DNA from: Longimycelium tulufanense
Lineage (GTDB): Bacteria > Actinomycetota > Actinomycetes > Mycobacteriales > Pseudonocardiaceae
DNA length: 64,000 nt
Direction: 5' to 3'
Assembly: GCF_014645795.1 (NCBI RefSeq)
Contig: NZ_BMMK01000024.1
Location: 23,415-87,414, forward strand
Part shown: piece by piece, positions 33,146-42,762 of the stretch
How positions within the stretch are numbered: the first letter of the stretch is position 1
Layout: each line of letters starts with the position of its first letter
Position numbers and translations under genes: made by a program
The notes under the pieces: generated by a model
What the model was told of the DNA's origin: nothing
Seen by the model: only the letters and a program-made list of their open reading frames with translations
Databases searched by the model: none

Positions 33146-33497
33146 GCCATGTTTGGTGGCGTCCGTCCCACGGCCGATCGCCGCTGCTCGAGGTTCGGGG
33201 GACGGGGATGCGGCAGGCGCTCCTGTGGCGAGATGTGGCATCAGGTGTGCGGATTTGTGGAGCGCGGTGTCGTGGGATGTCACACTCGGCCGCAAATTTG
33301 AATGACACGCCGTGGATTCCACTATCGGGTGTTGGCGGCGGATTTGGGGGATGCTTACCTTCGGCGGCATGCGAAATCGCGGAGATCAGCGGGAGGCGAG
33401 TCTCTCCCGCAACTCGGAAACCGTTGTGCCAGCGTGGATCCGGCGGCTCGCCGGTGCCCTGGGACGCGCATTGCGGCGGCCGCCCCCAAAGCGCCGG
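33146..33497. other. Gene-free region between convergent genes
   Basis: No gene seen. Contains some A+T-richer stretches (about 33280-33305) without a recognisable signal. Confidence 0.45.
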
Positions 33498-34400
33498 TTA
33501 CGCGTTCCGGCGGCGATAGGCCAGGCCGGCCGCGACGGCCCCGGCGAGCGCGCCCGCGCCCAGCACCGAGGGCACCCCGATCCGGGCGGCCTTGCGGCCG
33601 GTGCGGAAGTCCCGCACCTCCCAGCCGCGGGAGCGGGCGACGTCGCGCAACCCGCCGTCCGGATTGACCGCGACCGCCGTGCCGACCACGGACAGCATGG
33701 GAACATCGTTCACCGAGTCCGAATAGGCGGTGCAGCGGCGCAGGTCGAGCCCTTCCTTGGCGGCCAGCGCCCGGACCGCGTGCGCCTTGGCCCGGCCGTG
33801 CAGGAGATCGCCCACCAGCCGTCCGGTGTAGACCCCGTCGACGCTCTCGGCGACAGTACCCAGCGCGCCGGTGAGGCCGAGCCGGCGGGCGATGATCTGC
33901 GCGAGCTCCACCGGGGTGGCGGTCACCAGCCACACCCGCTGCCCGGCCTCCAGGTGCATCTGGGCCAGCTCCCGGGTGCCCTCCCAGATGCGGTCGGCCA
34001 TCAGCTCGTCGTAGATCTCCTCGCCCAGGGTGACCAGCTCCTCGACCCGGCGGCCTGCCACGAAGGACAACGCCTGCTCCCGGCTCGCCCGCACGTCGTC
34101 GGGGCTCTCCCGGCCACCGAGCCGGAACTTCACCTGCTGCCAGGCGAAACCGGCCAGATCGGCGGTGGTGAAGAACTTGCGCGCGGCGAGCCCGCGGGCG
34201 AAGTGGAAGATCGACGCGCCCATCATCATCGTGTTGTCCACATCGAAGAACGCCGCGGCCGTGAGGTCCGCCGGCACGTCGAGGACCGCCCGCTCCGCCG
34301 CGGGCGCACCGGCGACCGCGGCCTCGGCCGAGGCCATCCCGGCGAGGGCTGCCCGCCGCTCGCCGTCCACGGCCCCCTCACGCTTCCGCCGTCGTGGCAC
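33498..34400 (-). CDS. HAD-IB family phosphatase (SerB1-like)
   Basis: 300 residues. HAD motif [12 protein letters not shown] (nucleophile and general acid Asp near residues 53 and 55), motif [12 protein letters not shown], motif III/IV Lys region [11 protein letters not shown] and [11 protein letters not shown]. The cap and fold match the HAD-IB hydrolases annotated as phosphoserine phosphatase SerB1 (Rv0505c), though the substrate may be another phosphomonoester. A hydrophobic C-terminal helix ([15 protein letters not shown]) followed by RRR suggests membrane association. GTG 34400 has GGAGG 8 nt upstream. Confidence 0.88.
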   Translation of the reverse strand: MPRRRKREGAVDGERRAALAGMASAEAAVAGAPAAERAVLDVPADLTAAAFFDVDNTMMMGASIFHFARGLAARKFFTTADLAGFAWQQVKFRLGGRESPDDVRASREQALSFVAGRRVEELVTLGEEIYDELMADRIWEGTRELAQMHLEAGQRVWLVTATPVELAQIIARRLGLTGALGTVAESVDGVYTGRLVGDLLHGRAKAHAVRALAAKEGLDLRRCTAYSDSVNDVPMLSVVGTAVAVNPDGGLRDVARSRGWEVRDFRTGRKAARIGVPSVLGAGALAGAVAAGLAYRRRNA

Positions 34401-34584
34401 CCAGACGCCTCCAGGTCCGCTCTACAGGTGGACGTCACTGATCCCCATCGGGGCGTCCCCAGCCTAGCGACGCCGGTGGCGGCGAGGCGTGACCACCAGC
34501 CTCCCGGCGGGCCGCCGAGCGAGTGTGATCCGCGTCCACCCGATCGCTGTGCCGGGTGGTGGGCCGCGGAACGGCCGGCTGGCC

Positions 34585-35859
34585 TCAGCGACCGTGCCCG
34601 AGCCCGGGCAGCCTGGGCGCCACCGGCGGCACGCTCCCCAACGGGAACGGCAGTGGGCCGTGCCCCTCCGCCGGTTCCCGGCGCTGCTGACCCGGTGGGA
34701 GCTGCAGCGGGCCCCCGGAGGGGACGACCTCCGGCACGGGCAGTGGCAGCCCGGGCTTGGCCGGATGCGTGCGGTCGGGCCCGCGCTCCTCCGGTCGGGT
34801 CCGGTCGGGCTCCGGCGTCGGGGGCACGGCAAGGACCGGTGGCTCAGCCTCCCCGGTGGTCGACCCCGGACCGGTCGGCGTGGGCGGAACGCCCGTCAGC
34901 GAAGTGTCGGAAGCGCGATGGTGAACGGAGGTGGGAACGCAGGGATCGGAACTGGGTAGTGGGCCGATGTCGTCCGAGGCGCCCGCGGTCACGACCGTGC
35001 AGCCGGTGCGGCCCAGCAGCGAGGTCGCCCGCTCGCGGACCCGTTGCAGCAGCCTCGCGGTGCCGTCGGCCTTGGCGGCAGCGTCCCGGGGCAGGGCCGC
35101 GGTGGTGGCGGACAGCCGGCGCTCCTGCTGCTCGGCCCAGCCACGGAGAGTGTCGAGCAGCTGGGCATCCCCGTTGCTGCCGGTCACGGCGAGCAGGCGG
35201 GCACCCGCGGCGGCGTCGGCGTCGAAGTCGGCCAGCGCGTCCAGGTACGGGTCGGCCGAGCGGTACTCGCGGTCCACCAGGGTCTGGATCTCGCCCAGCC
35301 GGGCGGCGGCGAACTCCAGGTGCTTCGTGGCCCTGGCCGAGTCGCCGAACGCCAGGCCGAGCGAGGCCGTCTCGGCACTGCGCTTGACCGCGTAGAGCGT
35401 GTCACCGGGCAGTGCGTCCCGGCTGAGCAGCAGGCCCATGCCGGACACGGACAGCACCAGGCACGCGGCCGCGGCGAGCGCCACGACGAGCCGCCCGTGT
35501 GCGACCGAGCCCGGGTGGCGGTCGCCACGGGGCCGGCGCGGTGGGCGCACCCCACCGGCGAGGGGTCGGGGGCGCCGGGTCGGGCTGGGTGTGGCCGGCC
35601 GGTCGGACAGCTCGGCGAGGACGCGGCGACGCATCCGCTCCCGGGCATCCGGGCTGGGGGTGACGGCGGGCTCCTCGGCGGCCCGGCGCAGCAGCGCCAC
35701 CACGGCCAGCTCGCTGGTCAGCCGGTCGTCGAGGCGGTCCACACCGCTGGCGGCCGTCGGTGGGACGTCGTCGTCGAGCGAGGCGGGCAGCGCGTCGACC
35801 GCGCGGGCGAAGCGCTCTCGCCTGTTGGGTCCCCGCAGGGAGCTTCGACCGCCGTTCAC
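34585..35859 (-). CDS. rsbN: RsbN-like anti-sigma factor, DUF5667 domain
   Basis: 424 residues. An N-terminal cytoplasmic part (about 1-115: ERFARAVDALPASLDD, ERMRRRVLAELSDRP) is followed by one membrane segment (LVVALAAAACLVLSVSGMGLL) and the extracytoplasmic DUF5667 domain beginning SRDALPGDTLYAVKRSAETA. The last 100 residues are Pro/Thr/Gly-rich. It directly follows the BldN-like sigma gene, the order of bldN-rsbN in Streptomyces, where RsbN holds sigma-BldN at the membrane. GTG 35859 is chosen; a CGTAAC/CGTTTG promoter lies 35-63 bp upstream. Confidence 0.82.
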   Translation of the reverse strand: MNGGRSSLRGPNRRERFARAVDALPASLDDDVPPTAASGVDRLDDRLTSELAVVALLRRAAEEPAVTPSPDARERMRRRVLAELSDRPATPSPTRRPRPLAGGVRPPRRPRGDRHPGSVAHGRLVVALAAAACLVLSVSGMGLLLSRDALPGDTLYAVKRSAETASLGLAFGDSARATKHLEFAAARLGEIQTLVDREYRSADPYLDALADFDADAAAGARLLAVTGSNGDAQLLDTLRGWAEQQERRLSATTAALPRDAAAKADGTARLLQRVRERATSLLGRTGCTVVTAGASDDIGPLPSSDPCVPTSVHHRASDTSLTGVPPTPTGPGSTTGEAEPPVLAVPPTPEPDRTRPEERGPDRTHPAKPGLPLPVPEVVPSGGPLQLPPGQQRREPAEGHGPLPFPLGSVPPVAPRLPGLGHGR

Positions 35860-35893
35860 CGTCCCGTACCCGTTTCCCGTTGACCTGCCTGGA

Positions 35894-35922
35894 CAAACGA
35901 TTCGATGACCACTTGGGTTACG
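35894..35922 (-). promoter_or_regulatory. Candidate sigma-BldN-type promoter of rsbN
   Basis: On the minus strand CGTAAC (35917-35922), 17 bp, CGTTTG (35894-35899). This resembles the CGTAAC/CGTT-type sigma-BldN consensus as I recall it and would start the message about 26 nt before the rsbN GTG. Confidence 0.45.
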
Positions 35923-35995
35923 CCGCGGGGGCGTGGAGTCCGTCTGCCGGCCGTGGCCGGCACCCGCCACCCCCTCGCCCGGCGGCGTCCGCCGC

Positions 35996-36697
35996 TCAGC
36001 GCAGCTCCTTGGGCAGGAGCTGGGCCAGCCGCCGCACCGCCCGGTGCTGCAGGGCCTTGACCGCGCCCTCGTTGCGGCCCATCACCCGGGCCGTCTCGGC
36101 GACGGACAGCCCCTGCATGAACCGCAACACGATGCACTCGCGCTGGTCCTTGTTGAGCTGGCCGACGCAGCGGAGCAGCTCGGCGTGCGTGGCCTCGTCG
36201 AGGACCTCCTGCTCGGGGCCGGTCGAGGGGTGCCGGGGCTCGGCCAGCTCGGCCGTGGGCACCTCAAGCCGGTAGCGGCTGGACTTGACGTGGTCGAGCA
36301 CGAGGTTACGGGCGATGGTGACGAACCACGCCCCGACGTCCCGTCCCTGATAGCTGATGGAGGTGATGCGGCGGAGCGCACGCAGGAAGGTCTCGCTCGT
36401 GACGTCCTCGGCGAGGCTACGGTCGCCTAGGCGGAAGAACACGTAGCGGAAGACGACGTCCACGTACCGGTCGTAAAGCCGGCCGAAGGCGTAGGTGTCA
36501 CCGCGCTGCGCGGCGCGCACGAGCTCCCACGCCTCGTCCTGCTCGGGGCCCGTGGGGGTGGCCGTGCTGACGTCGTGGGTGACGTCCGGGCTGACGTGCT
36601 GGTCGGGCACGGCGGCGCCGGCACGGCCCGGATCGGGCTTTACGGGCCGGTCGAGGTCGGGGGTTCGGGGGGTGTCCTGACGGGCCGAGGGGGTCAT
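35996..36697 (-). CDS. bldN: ECF sigma factor, BldN-like
   Basis: 233 residues. After about 55 residues of Pro/Asp-rich N-terminus comes sigma region 2 (ELVRAAQRGDTYAFGRLYDR, RYVFFRLGDRSLAEDVTSET, QGRDVGAWFVTIARNLVLDH) and region 4 (LNKDQRECIVLRFMQGLSVA, ETARVMGRNEGAVKALQHRA). These segments are close to Streptomyces BldN, which directs aerial-hyphae genes; BldN also carries an N-terminal extension. ATG 36697 follows GGGGAGG by 12 nt; a longer start exists at 36772. rsbN follows 136 bp downstream. Assignment to BldN rather than another ECF rests on similarity from memory and the rsbN partner. Confidence 0.83.
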   Translation of the reverse strand: MTPSARQDTPRTPDLDRPVKPDPGRAGAAVPDQHVSPDVTHDVSTATPTGPEQDEAWELVRAAQRGDTYAFGRLYDRYVDVVFRYVFFRLGDRSLAEDVTSETFLRALRRITSISYQGRDVGAWFVTIARNLVLDHVKSSRYRLEVPTAELAEPRHPSTGPEQEVLDEATHAELLRCVGQLNKDQRECIVLRFMQGLSVAETARVMGRNEGAVKALQHRAVRRLAQLLPKELR

Positions 36698-37710
36698 TGC
36701 GCCGGGGATCCTCCCCTGTCCGGGGTGGTGCGGGCCAGTCCGGGAGGGGTTCGATTGCCCCGAACGGCCCAACCGGGCCGGCCGGCCCCGAGGCTGCGCC
36801 GAACGTCGGGATCGGTGCAGGCGTTCGCGTCAGAGCGGCGTCGTCCGATCGGCACGACGTACGTGGGGCGGACCGCCCACGGCAGGCCACGCGTGGCCGG
36901 TCGCATCGGGTCATGGGCCGCCGACCGCGTCGGGCCGCTGGCCGTCTGCGGCAGGCCGCTGACCACCGGCTGCATCGACCTGCGGGTTGCCGACCGCATG
37001 GCGCCATGGGGCGCCGACGGCACGGCGGGCCGCGCGGGGCGGCCAGGGGGGCCTGACGTGTGCATTGGCTGGATGCGGGGGTGGGCGGGGCGGTCCGGTG
37101 GGCCTTCGGGCCGCGTACCGGCGGGGGGAGCGAGGCGGCCGGGACACCGCGCCGGGGCCACCTGCCACGTGCTGCGCCCAGCGGGGCCGGCGCCGTGGGC
37201 GATTGGCGCGTAACGCCGTGAGCAGGGCGAACCCAGCGGTCGGGGCATCTGGCACTCCCTTGCTCGACTGCCGTGGGTGACCGCCGCCACCCTGAGCCGC
37301 GACGGCAGCATACGGGTTGTTACTGGGGGGTAGCGAGGGGGGCGGATATCGGTTGGGAGACGGTGGGCGAGGCGATCGTGCGCCGGTTGAGCATCGTGCC
37401 GGTGCCACCCGGACAGGCTCTTAACTCTCGGTCGACGATCGGTTACCGAGGGCCCATCAACTGTCACCCAGGTGGTCATGGATTGCGGCGTTCGCGCCGA
37501 GCGCCGTTCACACCTGCTCTCCAGTGGGGTTGCGCTCCCGTCCCGCCCGGCGGGCTCGTCCGCGGCCGTTGCGGGGCTGACCTGGGCCGGGAATGAGAGA
37601 TGGACCACGCCCCGAAGGTCGTCTTGCTCGTGCAAGAACACTGAGATCCAACGGTCGGGCGTCCTACTATTTGGGTGTCGAGACCCGACGACGTCATGGA
37701 GGACGCCGGT
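36698..37710. other. 1-kb gene-free region upstream of the sigma gene and the acyl-CoA dehydrogenase gene
   Basis: No convincing gene on either strand, although frames stay open over long distances because of composition. Imperfect repeats of GCCGACCGC(A/G)T units occur at 36890-37020, including the 12-bp palindrome CATGGCGCCATG (36997-37008). A minus-strand TATGCT at about 37306-37311 could be a -10 for the sigma gene with a long leader. TCTTGC-tcgt-GCAAGA (37622-37637) precedes the dehydrogenase promoter. Confidence 0.45.
37665..37670 (+). promoter_or_regulatory. -10 element TACTAT before the acyl-CoA dehydrogenase gene
   Basis: TACTAT, giving a predicted start near 37677 and a leader of about 34 nt with GGAGG at 37698. 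The dyad TCTTGC-tcgt-GCAAGA at 37622-37637 just upstream may be an operator. Confidence 0.5.
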
Positions 37711-38868
37711 ATGGGCGCGCCCGTCATCGACCGCCAGCTGCCCACCGACGATGCAGCAGCGTTGCTGGACCTCACCCGCGAGCTGGCCACCCGCGAGCTC
37801 GCGCCCCGAGCCGCCGCCGCGGAGCTGCGCGGGGAGTTCCCCCGCGAGCAGTTCCGCACCCTGGGCCGGGCCGGCCTGCTCGGCCTGCCCTACCCGGAGG
37901 CCCACGGCGGCTCCTCCCAGCCCTACGAGGTGTACCTGCAGGTGGTCGAGGAGCTGGCGCGGGCCTGGCTCGCGGTGGGCCTCGGCGTCAGCGTCCACAC
38001 GCTGTCCTGCCACGGCCTGGCCAACTTCGGCACCGCCGAGCAGAAGCAGCGGTGGCTGCCCGACATGCTGGGTGGCGAGCTGCTGGGCGCGTACTGCCTG
38101 TCCGAGCCGCACTGCGGGTCGGACGCGGCTGCGCTGCGCACCCGCGCCGAACAGCGGCCCGACGGCAGCTACCTGGTCAGCGGCACAAAGGCATGGACCA
38201 CCCACGGCGGCGTCGCGGACTTCTACATGGTGCTGGCGCGCACCGGCGACACCGGCGCGCGGGGCATCTCCGCGTTCCTCGTGCACGCCGGCACACCCGG
38301 CATGGTGGCCGCACCGGCCGAGCGGAAGATGGGCATGAAGTCGTCGGTCACGGCGCAGGTCGTGTTCGACAAGGCGCCGGTATCGGCCGACCGCCTGATC
38401 GGCGCTCCCGGCCAGGGCTTCCGCATCGCTATGGAGGCGCTGGACGCCGGGCGGTTGGGGATTGCCGCGTGCGCGGTCGGGCTGGCGCAGGCCGCGTTGG
38501 ACATCGCGGTGGACTACGCGGGTGAGCGGACCGCGTTCGGCCGGCCCGTCGGCGAGTTTCAGGGCGTGTCGTTCATGCTCGCCGACGCCGCGGCGGGGAT
38601 CGAGGCGGCCCGCCAGCTGTACCTGTCGGCGGCGCGCCGCAAGGACGCCGGCCGCCCCTACTCCATCCAGGCGGCGATGGCGAAACTGGTCGCCACCGAC
38701 ACCTGCATGCAAGTCACCACCGACATGGTCCAGGTCCTCGGCGGCGCGGGGTACGTCGAGGACTACCCGGTGGAGCGCTACATGCGGGAGGCCAAGGTCC
38801 TGCAGATCGTCGAAGGCACCAACCAGATCCAGCGGCTGTTGATCGGACGGAGCCTTCTCGACGGGTGA
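37711..38868 (+). CDS. Acyl-CoA dehydrogenase family protein
   Basis: 385-residue FAD enzyme oxidising an acyl-CoA at the alpha-beta bond. LSEPHCGSDAAALRT (FAD/substrate loop), TKAWTTHGGVADFYMVLART, RKMGMKSSVTAQVVFD, and the C-terminal YPVERYMREAKVLQIVEGTNQIQRLLIGR with the catalytic Glu in VEGTNQ, the position used by short-chain members. Substrate unknown. ATG 37711 has GGAGG 8 nt upstream; ATG 37696 and GTG 37675 are in frame. It is a single gene. Confidence 0.93.
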   Translation: MGAPVIDRQLPTDDAAALLDLTRELATRELAPRAAAAELRGEFPREQFRTLGRAGLLGLPYPEAHGGSSQPYEVYLQVVEELARAWLAVGLGVSVHTLSCHGLANFGTAEQKQRWLPDMLGGELLGAYCLSEPHCGSDAAALRTRAEQRPDGSYLVSGTKAWTTHGGVADFYMVLARTGDTGARGISAFLVHAGTPGMVAAPAERKMGMKSSVTAQVVFDKAPVSADRLIGAPGQGFRIAMEALDAGRLGIAACAVGLAQAALDIAVDYAGERTAFGRPVGEFQGVSFMLADAAAGIEAARQLYLSAARRKDAGRPYSIQAAMAKLVATDTCMQVTTDMVQVLGGAGYVEDYPVERYMREAKVLQIVEGTNQIQRLLIGRSLLDG

Positions 38869-39120
38869 CGAGCCGGGTCCGGCCACTCGCCGGAGCACGC
38901 GGGTCGGGGCCGAATAAAGACGAACGCGAAACCCAGCGCGCGAACCAGGTGTGTGAGCGTTCCCTCGCCGAGGAGTGAGCCGGGTGCTCGCTCCTTTGCC
39001 GGCACTTCCCAGCCCGATGCGAACCAGCCGGGCACGCGACGCCGATAATGCGAGGACATTCTGGTGCGCGTGCCCGGGTTTCGCTCTCGGGCGCCGGTGG
39101 ACGAAGGAGGAGTGAACACC
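38869..39120. other. Spacer before the glutaredoxin-like gene
   Basis: About 250 bp with no gene and no clear promoter hexamers. Confidence 0.4.
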
Positions 39121-39360
39121 GTGTCCCACGAGGTGACGGTCATGACCCGGCAAAGCTGCCCCGCCTGCGAGGTGGCCGAGGCGGACGTGCGCCGCATCTG
39201 TGCCGAGCTGGGTGTCCCATGGTCCGCGGTGGATGTCGATTCGGACTCGGAGCTGCGTGCCGAATACGGGGATCGGGTGCCGGTGATCCTGATTGACGGC
39301 AATGAGCACGGCTACTGGAAGGTCGAGGAAGAGCGCTTCCGCCGTGCACTCGCCAACTAA
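39121..39360 (+). CDS. Glutaredoxin-like thiol-disulfide protein
   Basis: 79-residue thioredoxin-fold protein (Rv0508 type, DUF836-like): VTVMTRQSCPACEVAEADV with redox motif C13-P-A-C16, cis-Pro in DRVPVILIDG, and a short C-terminal helix EERFRRALAN. CPAC is typical of small actinobacterial glutaredoxin-like proteins; partner thiol unknown, possibly mycothiol. GTG 39121 has GGAGG 10 nt upstream. In mycobacteria the equivalent gene directly precedes hemA; here 1.2 kb and rex intervene. Confidence 0.88.
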   Translation: MSHEVTVMTRQSCPACEVAEADVRRICAELGVPWSAVDVDSDSELRAEYGDRVPVILIDGNEHGYWKVEEERFRRALAN

Positions 39361-40477
39361 GACTCCGGAAAACGAAGCGGAGACTCGAAACGACGCTTGT
39401 GCTGACCGTGTATGTGTTGGCATGTCCCCGTTAGCGCTTTGTTGCCAAAGAGATCGGCCGACGAGTCGTTGCAGACATTCGGTGCGAGAGCGGCCAGGTG
39501 GCCGACATTGCGGAGTGCTGGTCATGGCTCGGCCCTGACGGGGATCGGAGAAGCTGTCAGGAACCGGGCCGGTGGGATCCCCGGGGGCAGCGGCTCGCTC
39601 GCCCAGCCCTGAGGAGGGTGGGAGGTCAGCGGGCGGAAGCGCCATCGGTCACCAGGCTTGGGCGCCGGCTGGTCGGTGCCTGGACGTCGAGCCGTGGCGG
39701 GGCCCGTGGGGCGACCGGGCAGCGGTGCACGCAGTTGGCGAAGTACCGATGGTGGCCGCGGAGCAGGTACGCCCCTGGCGTGTGGCCCAGCTCGTGCTGA
39801 GACCACAGGAGCCCACCGCCAGTTCGCCAGCAGGGTCCAGACAGCGGTGGTCGGGGTCGGGTTGCTCGGTCGTGGCGGAGGTCTCGATCAACCGCCGGAA
39901 ACCATTGCTGTCCAATGGGAGCTGCCAGGCGGGCTGGGGCACGGTGGGGTGGGGCGGATTCGTCCCGGCTTCGACTCTTTCGAGATGTCCGTGCCGGAGG
40001 CCGAACTCCCCGTTCCACGGCCTCCCAACACACTGATGCTGTGCGCCGACCCTGTACCTCGACGGCGGCGCCTTTCTGACTTCTTCCGGTCACCTTGGTC
40101 GTGGTCCTGTCGCAGGGGCTCTGCTTGCCAGGCCCGGCACGGCCGATGCCTCCGTGAGCCCCTCCTGATCAGCTGATCGCCAGCAACCCGCAGTCCACCG
40201 GCGGCCCACCGGCCCGGTCGCCGGGCGGCTCGCTGTGACCGGATCGGCATGGACAGCGCCGAAACCGTGCCCGATGCTGGCGGGTGACGCCCCTCCGGGT
40301 GATCTTGGCTGCGACGGGCAACCATGTCCGGTTCGGTACCCCGACGGTGAACGGCGATTGCTCCGCTGTGCAGTCGGACCGTCACGGTGGAGCGAGGTCG
40401 ACTACGCCGTTCGGGCGGTCGCCGTGACCTGTGTCGCAGCCGTCCTGTGCGTCTCGTCATGCCGTGGACGCGCAACT
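39361..40477. other. 1.1-kb region without an intact gene
   Basis: No intact gene. On the minus strand between about 40060 and 39600 two different frames in turn look coding by third-position G/C: first LRHGHLERVEAGTNPPHPTV to PAWQLPLDSNGFRRLIET, then LWSQHELGHTPGAYLLRGHH to a stop. That would fit a decayed gene with frameshifts. 39361-39480 is A+T-richer. Confidence 0.4.
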
Positions 40478-40495
40478 TTGTGCCTGCGTTCACAA
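40478..40495. promoter_or_regulatory. Rex operator (ROP)
   Basis: TTGTGCCTGCGTTCACAA, 18 bp, matches the Rex consensus TTGTGAA-N4-TTCACAA at all but two positions. It covers the -35 region of the promoter whose -10 is TACCGT at 40501-40506, 17 bp downstream of TTGTGC, so Rex binding would block rex and the hem genes. Confidence 0.8.
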
Positions 40496-40500
40496 GCGGC

Positions 40501-40506
40501 TACCGT
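40501..40506 (+). promoter_or_regulatory. -10 element TACCGT of the rex-hem operon
   Basis: TACCGT with TTGTGC as -35 at 40478-40483 (17-bp spacer); predicted leader about 91 nt to GTG 40604. Confidence 0.6.
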
Positions 40507-40603
40507 GTCTTCGTCGCGCCGTCAAGGGCTTCGGCGGAAACCCACTCGGAATCCACCCAGGTCCACTGCGGGAGGGGCGCGCGGGTCGGCAGAGGAGTAC
40601 AGC

Positions 40604-41431
40604 GTGGCGGCACAGCGGGACGAGGGTGACGAGGTCGTGACCGGCACCCCGACCGCCCCCGGAGCCGATCGCGCCGACGGCGCCCCCGGCGCCGACACGG
40701 CGGAGCACGTCGAGGAGCCAACGGCCCTCACCCGCGAGCGGGCGCGCGCGATCCCCGAGGCGGCGGTCGCCCGGCTGGCCGTCTACCTGCGGGTGCTGTC
40801 CGGTCTTGCGGAGCAGGGCGTGAACACGATCTCCAGTGAGGAACTGGCCAACGCGGCCGGTGTGAACTCCGCCAAACTGCGCAAGGACCTCTCCTACATC
40901 GGCTCCTACGGCACCCGTGGCGTCGGTTACGAGGTCGAGGTGCTGGTCGGCCAGATCGAGCGCATCCTCGGCCTGACCCGCAAGCACAGCGTGTGCGTCG
41001 TCGGCATCGGTAATCTCGGTCACGCCTTGGCCAACTACGGTGGGTTCCCCGGCCGCGGCTTCCCGGTCACCGCGTTGTTCGACGTCGACCCGGACCTGAT
41101 CGGCGTGCCGGTCGGCGGTATCCCGGTCGATCACATCGACGACATCTCCCGCGTGGTCGCCGAGCGCGAGGTCTCCATCGGGGTGATCGCGACCCCACCC
41201 AAGGCCGCCCAGGAGGTCTGCGACCGCTTGGTCGCGGCCGGCGTCCAGTGCATCCTGAACTTCGCGCCCGTCGTGCTCCAGGTTCCGGATTACGTCGAGG
41301 TGCGCAAGGTCGACCTGGCTGTGGAGATGCAGATCTTGTCCTTCCACGTCGCACGGCGTGCCGACGAGGCCACCGAGAGCGGCGGGGGACCGGATCTGTC
41401 CGATGTGGACGGGGTGGTGATCCGCCGGTGA
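40604..41431 (+). CDS. rex: Redox-sensing transcriptional repressor Rex
   Basis: Repressor that binds DNA at low NADH/NAD+ and releases it when NADH rises, controlling respiration genes. 275 residues: an Ala/Glu/Asp-rich N-terminal extension of about 45 residues, a winged helix ([28 protein letters not shown], residues about 78-105) and a Rossmann domain with [19 protein letters not shown]. The C-terminal domain-swapped helix [13 protein letters not shown] is present. GTG has GAGGAG 6 nt upstream. It is first gene of rex-hemA-hemC-hemD-hemB, as in Streptomyces, and has its operator at 40478-40495. Confidence 0.95.
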   Translation: MAAQRDEGDEVVTGTPTAPGADRADGAPGADTAEHVEEPTALTRERARAIPEAAVARLAVYLRVLSGLAEQGVNTISSEELANAAGVNSAKLRKDLSYIGSYGTRGVGYEVEVLVGQIERILGLTRKHSVCVVGIGNLGHALANYGGFPGRGFPVTALFDVDPDLIGVPVGGIPVDHIDDISRVVAEREVSIGVIATPPKAAQEVCDRLVAAGVQCILNFAPVVLQVPDYVEVRKVDLAVEMQILSFHVARRADEATESGGGPDLSDVDGVVIRR

Positions 41432-42762
41432 GCCTGCTCGCCATCGGCCTGTCCCACCGCACCGCCGAGGTGCGGGTGCTCGAGCGGGCCGCGGTGTCCG
41501 CCGACGACGCGCCGAAGCTGCTCGACGAGCTGCTTCGCTGCCCGAACGTCGGCGAGGCCGTGCTGCTCTCGACCTGCAACCGGGTCGAGGTGTACGCCGC
41601 GGTTGAGGCGTTCCACGGCGGCCTGGCCGACATCGCCGGCGTGCTGGCCCGGCACGCCGGGTTCGACGTCACCGAGCTCTTCGGGCACCTGTACGTGCAC
41701 TACGCGGGCGCCGCGGCCGAGCACCTGTTCACGGTGGCCGCCGGGCTGGACTCGATGGTGGTCGGCGAGGCGCAGATCCTGGGCCAGCTCCGGACCGCCT
41801 ACCAGGTGGCGGAGACGGCCGGCGCCACCGGCCGCGTGCTGCACGAGGTCGTGCAGCACGCGCTGCGCGTCGGCAAGCGCGTGCACACCGAGACCGGCAT
41901 CGACCAGGCCGGTGCGTCCGTCGTCTCCGAGGCGCTGGTGGACGCCGAGGCGGTGCTCGGCGCACTGGCCAGCCGCCGGGCGGTGCTCGTGGGCGCCGGC
42001 TCGATGGGTGGCCTGGCAGCGGCCCACCTGCGCCGGGCCGGGGTGAGCGAGATCGTGGTGGCCAACCGCACCCTGGACAACGCCCGCCGGCTGGCGGAGA
42101 TCACCGCCGAGGACGGCACCCCGGCCCGCGGCATCGCCCTGTCCGACCTCCCGGCCGAGCTGGCCGCCGCCGACCTGCTCGTCGCGTGTACCGGCGCGAT
42201 CGGCACCGTGATCGAGGCCGACGCGGTGAGCGCCGCGCGCGGCCGGAGCACCCGCCCGCTGGTGGTCTGCGACCTCGGCCTGCCGCGCGACGTCGACCCT
42301 GCGGTCGCGGCGTTGCCCGGCATCACCGTGGTCGACCTGTGCACCCTGAAGGAGCGGCTGCACTCCGCTCCGGTCGGCGAGGAGACCCGGCGGGCCCGCG
42401 ACCTGGTCGCCGACGAGGTGCGCGGCTACCTGGCGGCGCAACGCTCCGCCGAGGTCACCCCGACCGTGGCAGCGTTGCGGCAGCGGGCCGCCGAGGTGGT
42501 GGACGCCGAGCTGCTGCGGTTGGACTCCAAGCTCCCCGAGCTGGACGACGCGGTGCGCCACGAGCTGGTGCGCACGGTGCGCCGGGTCGTGGACAAGCTG
42601 CTGCACACCCCGACGGTGCGGGTCAAGGAGCTCGCGGCCGGACCCGGCGGCACCACCTACGCCGACGCGCTGCGCGAGCTGTTCGGGCTCGACCCGCAGG
42701 CGCCCGCGGCGCTGTCCACGCCGCGTACCGTCGACCACGGACAGGACGGTGACCAGCGGTGA
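41428..42762 (+). CDS. hemA: Glutamyl-tRNA reductase
   Basis: First committed step of C5-pathway tetrapyrrole synthesis: reduces Glu-tRNA(Glu) to glutamate-1-semialdehyde with NADPH. 444 residues. Catalytic Cys50 in [41 protein letters not shown] region (residues 91-120), NADPH-binding [16 protein letters not shown] and [12 protein letters not shown], and the C-terminal dimerisation helix. GTG overlaps the rex stop (GTGA), so translation is coupled to the redox sensor. The product goes to HemL, encoded 9.5 kb downstream. Confidence 0.97.
   Translation: MSLLAIGLSHRTAEVRVLERAAVSADDAPKLLDELLRCPNVGEAVLLSTCNRVEVYAAVEAFHGGLADIAGVLARHAGFDVTELFGHLYVHYAGAAAEHLFTVAAGLDSMVVGEAQILGQLRTAYQVAETAGATGRVLHEVVQHALRVGKRVHTETGIDQAGASVVSEALVDAEAVLGALASRRAVLVGAGSMGGLAAAHLRRAGVSEIVVANRTLDNARRLAEITAEDGTPARGIALSDLPAELAAADLLVACTGAIGTVIEADAVSAARGRSTRPLVVCDLGLPRDVDPAVAALPGITVVDLCTLKERLHSAPVGEETRRARDLVADEVRGYLAAQRSAEVTPTVAALRQRAAEVVDAELLRLDSKLPELDDAVRHELVRTVRRVVDKLLHTPTVRVKELAAGPGGTTYADALRELFGLDPQAPAALSTPRTVDHGQDGDQR

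Noticed and set aside
36694..39645. A 983-codon open frame on the minus strand
   Set aside because: It lies antisense to a clear acyl-CoA dehydrogenase and other genes; its length is a by-product of high G/C content and its translation shows no domain.
39626..39830. HELGH motif as evidence for a metalloprotease
   Set aside because: It occurs in a fragment without a start, in a region with conflicting frames; one HExxH match is expected by chance.
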